Assembly (NCBI GenBank): GCA_023424585.1
Contig: JAFADT010000866.1
Coordinates: 1-5,079 of the forward strand
DNA length: 5,079 bases
DNA from: Pseudomonadota bacterium
Lineage (GTDB): Bacteria; Myxococcota; Myxococcia; Myxococcales; Myxococcaceae
Reading direction: 5' to 3'
Of the stretch, positions 1-5,079 are shown one piece after another. Positions within the stretch are counted from its first letter, which is position 1, and the number at the start of each line of letters is the position of its first letter. A program made the position numbers and the translations under genes. The notes under the pieces are model-generated. The model had not been told where the DNA came from. It ran no database searches and saw only the letters and a program-made list of their open reading frames with translations.

Positions 1-1337
1 CCTGTGGCCCGTCGGCGCGGCTCGTGGGGGACCTGCGGAGCGGCGCGGAGGGCTCGGCGCCGGAGGCGCTGGTGGCGCTGAACGGGCGCGTCGTCTACGT
101 GGCGAACGACGGCGTGTCGGGCCGCGAGCTGTGGGTGACGGAGGGGAGCGGCGCGGAGTCGCGGCTCGTGAAGGACCTGTGGCCCGGGGCGTATGGCAGC
201 ACGCCGCGCTTCCTCACGCGGATGGGCGGGCGGCTGTTCTTCGTCGCGGATGACGGCGCGCACGGGCCGGAGCTGTGGCGGACGGACGGCACAGCGAAGG
301 GCACGGTGCTGGTGGCGGACATCCGGCCCGGGGCGCAGGGCAGCGCGCCGGACGGGCTGACGGTGGTGGGCGGGCGGCTGTACTTCACCGCGGATGACGG
401 CGTGCGCGGCCGCGAGTTGTGGCAGACGGACGGCACGGCGAAGGGCACGCGGCTCACGCAGGAGTTCGCGCCCGGGGCGGCCTCGCTGTTCCTGGATGAC
501 CTGACGGAGTGGAACGGGAGCCTGGCGCTGGTGGCCTACGGCAGCACGGTGAGCCTGTGGGTGGTGGACGGGCGCTCCGGCAGCGCGCGGGTGCTCTTCA
601 GCGCCTCGGAGCAGTCCGTCATCTTCTCGCTGACGCCGGCGGGGAAGGACCGCCTCTTCTTCCTCGCGGACATGGGCCTGGGCGAGGCGGACCTCTGGGT
701 GACGCGGGGCCAGCTCCTCTCCACCTTCCCGCTCCTGCACTTCCCGGGGGACTACCCGGTGGAGCTCACGCCGCTGGGCAACGCCGTCTACTTCATGGCC
801 GGCGCGGAGGGCTTCTTCGGCGAGCCCGGCGACCTGCTCCACGGCGGCGAGCTCTGGAAGAGCGACGGCACGCTGCTGGGCACCGGCCTGGTGAAGGACA
901 TCCAGCCGGGACCCGGGAGCTCGCTGCCCTCCGGGCTGACGGTGCTGAACGGACGGCTGTACTTCGCGGCGGATGACGGCGTGCACGGCCGCGAGCTGTG
1001 GCGCACGGACGGCACGGCGCAGGGCACGCTGCTCGTGCAGGACCTGGAGCCGGGCCCCCAGGGCAGCGCCCCGGCGGCCTTCGCGGCGGTGGACGGGTGG
1101 CTCTTCTTCTCCGCGACGACGTCCGGCCGGGGCCGCGAGGGCTGGTACTCCAACGGCGACCCGTGCCGCGTGGATCCGATGCGCGACATCGCGCTCGCGG
1201 GGCTGGACGCGAACCCCCGGGGCTTCGTGCGCGCGGGGGCTTCTGTCTTCTTCACCGCCACGCGTCCGGAGCAGGGCGAGGAGCCCTGGCTGCTGCCCTT
1301 CCTCCCCGCGGCCCGCTGCGCCCGCCTGGAGCGCTGA
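1..1337 (+). CDS. ELWxxDGT-repeat protein, 5'-truncated by the window edge
   Basis: The frame is open from base 3 (first full codon TGT, Cys) to the TGA at 1335-1337, so at least 444 residues are visible and the true start is upstream. The protein is almost entirely repeats with the pattern LVxDxxPGxxGSxPxxLTxxxGRLYFxADDGxxGxELWxTDGTxxGT. The ELW position recurs at residues 42, 90, 138, 184 (SLW), 230 (DLW), 283, 331, 379 (EGW) and 427 (EPW), usually 48 apart. Such repeats are known from predicted exported or surface proteins of myxobacteria and other bacteria, and a beta-propeller-like fold is a reasonable inference; I know of no established biochemical role. Only three cysteines are visible (residues 1, 388, 439), which would suit an exported protein with C-terminal disulfides. 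No membrane segment or MYXO-CTERM sorting tail is seen; the chain ends in RCARLER. The GTG at 24 could be taken as a start, but it falls inside the first repeat (ARLVGDLRSG), so I do not accept it. The family call is confident; the function is unknown. Confidence 0.9.
   Translation, partial: CGPSARLVGDLRSGAEGSAPEALVALNGRVVYVANDGVSGRELWVTEGSGAESRLVKDLWPGAYGSTPRFLTRMGGRLFFVADDGAHGPELWRTDGTAKGTVLVADIRPGAQGSAPDGLTVVGGRLYFTADDGVRGRELWQTDGTAKGTRLTQEFAPGAASLFLDDLTEWNGSLALVAYGSTVSLWVVDGRSGSARVLFSASEQSVIFSLTPAGKDRLFFLADMGLGEADLWVTRGQLLSTFPLLHFPGDYPVELTPLGNAVYFMAGAEGFFGEPGDLLHGGELWKSDGTLLGTGLVKDIQPGPGSSLPSGLTVLNGRLYFAADDGVHGRELWRTDGTAQGTLLVQDLEPGPQGSAPAAFAAVDGWLFFSATTSGRGREGWYSNGDPCRVDPMRDIALAGLDANPRGFVRAGASVFFTATRPEQGEEPWLLPFLPAARCARLER
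12..1316 (+). repeat. Nine tandem 144-bp (48-codon) ELWxxDGT coding repeats
   Basis: The codons for the residue before 'LW' (or its equivalent) begin at 126, 270, 414, 552, 690, 849, 993, 1137 and 1281, giving spacings of 48, 48, 46, 46, 53, 48, 48 and 48 codons. Units 1-3 and 7 match the consensus well. Units 4 and 5 are degraded, unit 6 carries an insertion (GEPGDLLHG region) but keeps ELWKSDGT, and units 8 and 9 keep the period although ELW has become EGW and EPW. The boundaries of the region are approximate. Confidence 0.85.
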
Positions 1338-1353
1338 GGCGCCTCACGCCTCA
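1335..1353. terminator. Small G+C-rich hairpin between convergent genes
   Basis: TGAGGCG at 1335-1341 can pair with CGCCTCA at 1347-1353 (7 bp, 5-nt loop) or with further copies at 1340-1346 and 1354-1360. The hairpin lies exactly where two convergent genes end, overlapping the plus-strand stop codon. There is no T run on either side, so an intrinsic terminator is only a weak inference; the stem may simply be a by-product of the short repeat. Confidence 0.25.
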
Positions 1354-1361
1354 CGCCTCAC
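1341..1361. repeat. Three perfect tandem copies of GCCTCAC
   Basis: The 7-bp unit occurs at 1341-1347, 1348-1354 and 1355-1361 without mismatch. Each copy contains TCA, which is TGA on the minus strand. Because 7 is not a multiple of 3, the three TGAs (1344-1346, 1351-1353, 1358-1360) fall in all three minus-strand frames; the last is the stop of the MBL-fold gene. Confidence 0.9.
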
Positions 1362-2443
1362 GCCGCGCGCCGCACCGCGGGCGTGGGGTGCAGCTCCCCC
1401 GTGTTCGGCGCGGGCAGCACCAGGGTGGGCCCCAGGCCCGGGGCCAGGAGGTGCGCGGTGAGCTGCGACGACGGGTGGAAGTTCACGAACGACGGGTCGT
1501 GCGCGGACGGGCCCGCGAAGAGCTTCTCCACCACCATGGACGCGTACTGCTCCAGCGAGTCCTCGCGCGTGTTGCCGTTGAGCACCACCTCCCAGCCCAT
1601 CTGCTCCGCGAAGCGGCGCACGCCGGGGATGCGCGACAGCAGCGGCGTGTAGCTCTCCGTGCTCACGCCGTTCTCGCTCACCACGAACACCTCGCTCGCG
1701 GTGGCCACCGCCAGGGACATGTTGCCCTGCGTGTGCCCGGGCGTGCTGAGCAGCGCCACGCCCTGGCCCAGCCATGTGTCCCCGTCCAGGAGCACCACGC
1801 GCTCCTCGGGGATGTCCGCGCCGCCGGGCACGAACCACACGTGCTGCATGGGGTGCAGGTGCTTCACCATGGTCCACTCCGCGCGCTGCACCAGCAGCTT
1901 CGCCCGGGGGAAGACGGGCGGGGTGCCGGCGCCGCCCAGCCAGCCGCGCAGGTCCTGGATGTGCAGGTGGTCGAAGGCCAGGTAGTCCACGTCCGACGGC
2001 GTCAGCCCCAGATGCTCCAGGTGGGCCTGCACCGTGCCGTGGCGGGTGGACATCACCTTGTCGGAGAGGAACGCGCCGTAGCGCTCGCGCAGCGCGCGGT
2101 AGAAGGGCGCCGCGTGGCCCCGCTCGTAGTCCGTGGGGTTGAAGAGCAGCGTGCGCCGCTGGCCCGTGCCTCCTTCCGCGAACTGCACCACCTGCATCCG
2201 GTTCGTCATCATCACGTAGGGGGCCGGGGACAGGGCCGCCCCGCTGAAGGCGAACAGGGTGGGGTAGGGGAACGTGATGAGGTCGCACGTGGCCACCGCG
2301 GCCACCGGCCCCTCCCGGGCGAAGGCCTCCCGGGCCTCCAGGGTGGCGCGGCGCAGCTTCTGCAAGCGGAGGCCGGGGGAGCGCTCGGCGCGGGCCTCCG
2401 GCAGCAGGGGGAGGGGACGGAACGGGGCAGAAGCGGAACTCAT
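1358..2443 (-). CDS. MBL-fold metallo-hydrolase-like protein with atypical metal site
   Basis: This gene encodes 361 residues, with an N-terminal extension of about 75 residues before the fold. Recognition rests on DHLHIQD (158-164), matching the HxHxDH motif, and on TPGHTQGN (234-241), the second-His motif of the metallo-beta-lactamase superfamily. The usual LIDTG strand is replaced by LLFNPTD (99-105). His159, His161 and His237 would form metal site 1. At the site 2 positions the usual Asp and His are Gln163 and Asp164, and the late GHG motif seems to be GNT (290-292). Glu257 or its neighbours take the place of the bridging Asp; His323 is another possible ligand. I see no signal peptide or membrane helix, so it is probably cytoplasmic. 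The substrate cannot be named: this superfamily includes lactonases, glyoxalases and many others. The ATG at 2443 is chosen because AAGGGAG lies 7 nt upstream. The gene is divergent from ruvB and convergent with the repeat-protein gene, and looks monocistronic. The fold is likely, the activity uncertain. Confidence 0.85.
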   Translation of the reverse strand: MSSASAPFRPLPLLPEARAERSPGLRLQKLRRATLEAREAFAREGPVAAVATCDLITFPYPTLFAFSGAALSPAPYVMMTNRMQVVQFAEGGTGQRRTLLFNPTDYERGHAAPFYRALRERYGAFLSDKVMSTRHGTVQAHLEHLGLTPSDVDYLAFDHLHIQDLRGWLGGAGTPPVFPRAKLLVQRAEWTMVKHLHPMQHVWFVPGGADIPEERVVLLDGDTWLGQGVALLSTPGHTQGNMSLAVATASEVFVVSENGVSTESYTPLLSRIPGVRRFAEQMGWEVVLNGNTREDSLEQYASMVVEKLFAGPSAHDPSFVNFHPSSQLTAHLLAPGLGPTLVLPAPNTGELHPTPAVRRAA

Positions 2444-2450
2444 GACGCGA

Positions 2451-2457
2451 CTCCCTT
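2451..2457 (-). promoter_or_regulatory. Shine-Dalgarno site of the MBL-fold gene
   Basis: On the minus strand this reads AAGGGAG, 7 nt before the ATG at 2443. It is the clearest ribosome binding site in the window and fixes the start of this gene. Confidence 0.7.
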
Positions 2458-2461
2458 CGAG

Positions 2462-2480
2462 CAGGGGGGCAGCCCCCCTG
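2462..2480. repeat. Perfect 19-bp inverted repeat in the divergent promoter region
   Basis: CAGGGGGGC, one central A, then GCCCCCCTG: 9-bp arms with no mismatch. It begins 19 bases upstream of the MBL-fold start codon and immediately precedes that gene's ribosome binding site. As DNA it could be an operator for a dimeric regulator. As RNA it would fold to an 8-bp stem with a 3-nt loop in the 5' leader of the MBL-fold mRNA. The role is inferred; the symmetry is directly visible. Confidence 0.8.
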
Positions 2481-2505
2481 GCTGGCCGGTCGGCGTGCCG
2501 CTCCG

Positions 2506-2511
2506 AGTCTA
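2506..2511 (-). promoter_or_regulatory. Possible -10 element for the MBL-fold gene
   Basis: The minus strand reads TAGACT (4 of 6 matches to TATAAT), which would place the transcript start near 2499 and the 19-bp inverted repeat in the leader. I find no convincing -35 at normal spacing, so this is weak. Confidence 0.2.
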
Positions 2512-2528
2512 GCGCCGCCAGAAGGGCA

Positions 2529-2556
2529 GCGACACGCGCCCCCTTCGCTGTATAGG
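2529..2556 (+). promoter_or_regulatory. Candidate sigma-70-type promoter for ruvB
   Basis: GCGACA (2529-2534, 4 of 6 to TTGACA) and TATAGG (2551-2556, 4 of 6 to TATAAT) are separated by 16 bp. TATAGG stands out as the only A/T-rich patch in this leader. Transcription would start around 2562-2564, on or next to the ruvB ATG. Confidence 0.4.
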
Positions 2557-2562
2557 GTCGGA

Positions 2563-3600
2563 ATGGCGATGGCGAGGAAGTCCGACGACACCCTCTCGGG
2601 AGATGTTCAGCCGGAAGACATCCGGCTGGAGGCCTCCCTGCGCCCTCGCACCTTCGACGAGTACGTGGGGCAAGGGGCGGTCGTCGGGAAGCTCAAGGTG
2701 TACGTGGCCGCGGCGAAGAGCCGGGGTGACGCGCTGGACCACTGTCTCTTCTCCGGCCCCCCCGGCCTGGGCAAGACGTCGCTCGCGCACCTCATCGCGA
2801 ACGAGCTGGGCGTGGGCATCCACGTCACCAGCGGCCCCGCGCTGGAGCGCAAGGGCGACCTGGCGGGCCTGCTCACCAACCTCAACGAGCGGGACATCCT
2901 CTTCATCGATGAAATCCACCGCCTCAACGCCGCCGTGGAGGAGTACCTCTACCCGGCGATGGAGGACTTCCGGCTGGACATCACCATCGACACCGGGCCC
3001 GCCGCCCGCGCGATGAAGATCGACCTGCCGCCCTTCACGCTGGTGGGCGCCACCACGCGCACGGGCCTGCTCACGTCCCCGCTGCGCGACCGCTTCCAGA
3101 TCCAGGAGCGCCTGGAGTACTACGAGCCGAAGTTCCTGGAGCAGATCCTGGACCGCTCCGCGCGCATCCTCGGCGTGCCCATGGACCGCGCCGCCAGCCG
3201 AGAGATCTCCACCCGCTCGCGCGGCACGCCCCGCATCGCCAACCGCCTGCTGCGCCGGCTTCGCGACTTCGCGCAGGTGGAGGGCAACGGCCGCATCACC
3301 TACGACCTGGCGCACGACTCGCTGAGCCGCCTGGGCGTGGACGCCAGCGGCCTGGACGCGATGGACCGGAAGATCCTCCTGACCATCCTGGAGAAGTTCG
3401 GCGGCGGCCCGGTGGGCGTGGAGACCATCGCCGCGAGCGTGGGCGAGCAGCGCGACACGCTCGAGGACGTCTACGAGCCCTTCCTCATGCAGGAGGGCTT
3501 CCTCATGCGCACGCCCCGGGGCCGCACCGCCACGCTGCGCACCTACCAGTACTTCAAGAAGACGCCGCCCCCGAGCTCCCCGCAAGGGGCGCTCTTCTAG
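2563..3600 (+). CDS. ruvB: Holliday junction branch migration DNA helicase RuvB
   Basis: RuvB is the hexameric AAA+ motor that, with RuvA, drives branch migration of Holliday junctions before RuvC cleavage, in recombinational repair in the cytoplasm. The 345 residues match the usual length (about 330-350). In order: N-terminal [11 protein letters not shown] (27-37); Walker [10 protein letters not shown] (65-73); Walker B DEIH (116-119); sensor 1 GATTRTG (162-168); LRDRF (174-178) with the arginine finger at Arg175; sensor 2 GTPRIANR (221-228); and a C-terminal winged helix with [11 protein letters not shown] (280-290) and the TPRGR wing (317-321). All key residues are present. The residue after LRDRF is Gln179, where Gly is usual. 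The tail after KK (332-333) is short and Pro/Ser-rich. The ATG at 2563 is taken as start, but ATG 2569 two codons later is equally possible; the only nearby SD-like bases are AGGG at 2554-2557. ruvA and ruvC are not nearby. The next gene follows after 18 bp in the same frame. Confidence 0.98.
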   Translation: MAMARKSDDTLSGDVQPEDIRLEASLRPRTFDEYVGQGAVVGKLKVYVAAAKSRGDALDHCLFSGPPGLGKTSLAHLIANELGVGIHVTSGPALERKGDLAGLLTNLNERDILFIDEIHRLNAAVEEYLYPAMEDFRLDITIDTGPAARAMKIDLPPFTLVGATTRTGLLTSPLRDRFQIQERLEYYEPKFLEQILDRSARILGVPMDRAASREISTRSRGTPRIANRLLRRLRDFAQVEGNGRITYDLAHDSLSRLGVDASGLDAMDRKILLTILEKFGGGPVGVETIAASVGEQRDTLEDVYEPFLMQEGFLMRTPRGRTATLRTYQYFKKTPPPSSPQGALF

Positions 3601-3618
3601 CCCGCACCACCTCCCGCC

Positions 3619-5079
3619 ATGAGCCAAGCCTCCGCGCCCGCCGTGCCCACGGTCCTCCCCGGTCCCCGCGACTTCTACGGCGACCTGATGCGTGCCTCGC
3701 AGGCCTCGCGCGCGGGCTTCCTCGCCGAGCGCGAGCGCTGGCTGCGCGGCGTCCCGGTGGAGGGCCGCGAGGAGCTGCTCTTCGAGTTCGAGATGTGGCT
3801 GCGCGCCGTGGAGCGCTACCTGAACCTCCACAACGCCGTGGTGGACGCCCGCGCGCGGCCGCTCGTCACGCGCGACTTCCACGAGGAGCTGGTGGACGTG
3901 CGCGACGCCATGGAGCGCGCGGTGCGCGTCGCCCGGAGCCTGCAGGACCCGGACAGCGACCCGAAGATGGTCTTCCGCAAGTACGTGGAGACCCAGCTCG
4001 CGGACGACCGGGTCCGCCGGCTGATGATTGAGGAGGAGCTGGACCAGGAGACCCCGCCGGAGAGCCTCTTCGTCGTGCGCGAGGCCTTCGACGCGCTGAA
4101 GAACCTGCTCGACAACCTGCTCCAGCTGCCGCTCATCGGCCTGTCGCTGTTCCAGGACGTGGGCAAGCTGACGCTGCGGGAGATCGTCCTCAACCGCTAC
4201 TTCCGCCCCTTCCGCCCGCTGGAGTTCCGCGTCGAGTACGACCGGCTGCGCTCCGTGCGCCTGCTGGATGTCCTGGGCACGATGCCACAGGACACGCGGC
4301 CCCTCTTCACCACCGCGTTCCTGGGCCTCTTCCGCGTGCTGCACTACCTGACGCACGTGGACCCGGAGGCGCAGCCGCCCGTGCCCCGCCGGATGCGCGT
4401 GCTCTTGTCCCTGGTGCGCGGCGAGGTGTCCGCCGTCGCCAGCTACCTGCACACGGAGCTGTCCCCCAAGGCGGGCCCCAAGCACCTCCAGGCCGCCACG
4501 CTGCGCGCCGCGCGCGACCTGGCCCGCGAGGCGGACCGCATCTCCCGCGAGGTGCTGGTGGACCTGGACCGCGACCCCGCCGCTCCCCTGCGCGCCGCCG
4601 AGGCCTTCACCACGCTGCTGCGCCAGCAGATCGTCGCGCTGGTGGACGCGCTGGCCCCCAACGGCTCGCTGGGGGAGGAGGCCTTCGCCCACCTCACCAG
4701 CGCCCAGGACGCCGCCCTGCGCCTGCGCAAGGACCTGTGGGTCTACGCCCAGCTGTGCCGCGCCGCCGAGAGCCACCTGCGCGCGGAGGACGTGCCCGCC
4801 GCCGAGCGCGTGCTGGAGGCCCTCAAGTCGTTCCTCGACTACTTCCACGACGGCGGCTACCAGCTCCTGCGCTACGCGGACTACGACGCCTTCGACCGCT
4901 TCACCTCGCTGCTGGTGGAGCTGCCCTGGCCCCCGGAGGGGCCCGGCATCCGCAGCCGCCTGGCGGAGGACCTCCGGCGCTTCTCACAGACGCTGGAGAC
5001 CACCTTCCACGCCGTCAGCCGCCGCTCCCTGCTCCAGGGCCGCGGCTTCGACCGGCCGGACGCGGAAGCCCTGCGCGAC
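3619..5079 (+). CDS. Uncharacterised, probably all-helical protein, 3'-truncated
   Basis: From the ATG at 3619 the frame stays open for 487 codons to the right edge, with no stop in the window. I do not recognise the family. The translation is rich in Leu, Arg, Glu, Asp and Ala, with long amphipathic stretches, for example REAFDALKNLLDNLLQ (154-169), EVSAVASYLHTEL (269-281) and AARDLAREADRISREVL (297-313). This suggests an alpha-helical soluble protein. There is no signal peptide or clear membrane span; the most hydrophobic parts, around 166-180 and 228-245, are broken by charged or polar residues. One cysteine (380) is seen, and no nucleotide-binding or nuclease motif. Codon use matches ruvB. 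It begins 18 bp after the ruvB stop, so co-transcription is likely. No purine-rich ribosome binding site precedes the ATG, but no later in-frame ATG or GTG has a better one: the next ATGs are at 3688 and 3793. The reading frame is confidently real on codon bias; the function is unknown. Confidence 0.8.
   Translation, partial: MSQASAPAVPTVLPGPRDFYGDLMRASQASRAGFLAERERWLRGVPVEGREELLFEFEMWLRAVERYLNLHNAVVDARARPLVTRDFHEELVDVRDAMERAVRVARSLQDPDSDPKMVFRKYVETQLADDRVRRLMIEEELDQETPPESLFVVREAFDALKNLLDNLLQLPLIGLSLFQDVGKLTLREIVLNRYFRPFRPLEFRVEYDRLRSVRLLDVLGTMPQDTRPLFTTAFLGLFRVLHYLTHVDPEAQPPVPRRMRVLLSLVRGEVSAVASYLHTELSPKAGPKHLQAATLRAARDLAREADRISREVLVDLDRDPAAPLRAAEAFTTLLRQQIVALVDALAPNGSLGEEAFAHLTSAQDAALRLRKDLWVYAQLCRAAESHLRAEDVPAAERVLEALKSFLDYFHDGGYQLLRYADYDAFDRFTSLLVELPWPPEGPGIRSRLAEDLRRFSQTLETTFHAVSRRSLLQGRGFDRPDAEALRD

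Noticed and set aside
24..26. GTG as the start codon of the repeat protein.
   Set aside because: It lies within the first repeat unit, the frame is open further left, and no ribosome binding site precedes it. The gene is truncated by the window.
126..1290. The regular 144-bp repeats as a CRISPR-like or minisatellite array.
   Set aside because: The period is an exact number of codons, the repeats encode a known protein motif, and variation is mostly at the amino-acid and third-codon level. They are a protein repeat.
2462..2480. Reading the inverted repeat as an intrinsic terminator.
   Set aside because: No gene ends here, both flanking genes start on either side of this region, and there is no T run following the arms on either strand.
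998..2512. A 504-codon plus-strand open frame crossing the convergent junction.
   Set aside because: It overlaps the repeat-protein gene out of frame and the MBL-fold gene antisense. Its composition is dominated by Arg, Gly, His and Val, typical of a shadow frame, and it breaks two well-supported genes.
1344..2591. A 415-codon minus-strand open frame over the MBL-fold gene.
   Set aside because: It is in another frame of the same strand as the MBL-fold gene, is Pro/Gly/Arg/Ala-rich, and shows no motif. The 1358-2443 frame carries the metal-binding motifs and the ribosome binding site.
2509..4848. A 779-codon open frame on the minus strand.
   Set aside because: It is antisense to ruvB and the downstream gene. 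It is open because high third-position G+C removes stops on the opposite strand, and it spans both genes only because they share a frame. Its product is a low-complexity string of V, Q, A, H, R and G with no domain.
1..5079. Evidence of a mobile element, prophage or defence island.
   Set aside because: No transposase, integrase, terminal inverted repeats, tRNA, or shift in base composition is visible. All genes have the same G+C-rich codon use.

Overview
The window is about 70% or more G+C, with strongly G/C-biased third codon positions and genes packed almost end to end. Together with a long secreted-type ELWxxDGT repeat protein, this suggests a myxobacterium (Myxococcus/Corallococcus/Archangium type, phylum Myxococcota). 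That assignment is inferred from composition and gene families, not from a marker gene.

Layout. (1) 1-1337, plus strand: the 3' part of a gene for a protein built of 48-residue ELWxxDGT repeats; its start lies left of the window. (2) 1358-2443, minus strand: a complete gene for a 361-residue metallo-beta-lactamase-fold protein with a non-standard metal site. It converges on gene 1 across a 20-bp gap that carries a small palindrome and a 7-bp triplicate. (3) 2444-2562: a 119-bp divergent promoter region with a perfect 19-bp inverted repeat on the side of the minus-strand gene and a plausible promoter almost touching the ruvB start codon. (4) 2563-3600, plus strand: complete ruvB, the Holliday-junction branch-migration motor. 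(5) 3619-5079, plus strand: a frame of 487 codons that runs off the right edge without a stop. It encodes an unrecognised, probably all-helical cytoplasmic protein, 18 bp after ruvB and in the same reading frame.

How the genes relate. ruvB and the downstream gene look like one transcription unit; ruvA and ruvC are not in the window. The repeat protein and the MBL-fold protein show no evident functional link to ruvB. Most of the window is ordinary housekeeping or lineage-specific chromosome. I see no CRISPR array, insertion sequence, tRNA, rRNA, phage gene or recognisable defence system. The points most worth a second look are the helical protein coupled to ruvB, the altered MBL metal site, and the inverted repeat in the divergent promoter region.
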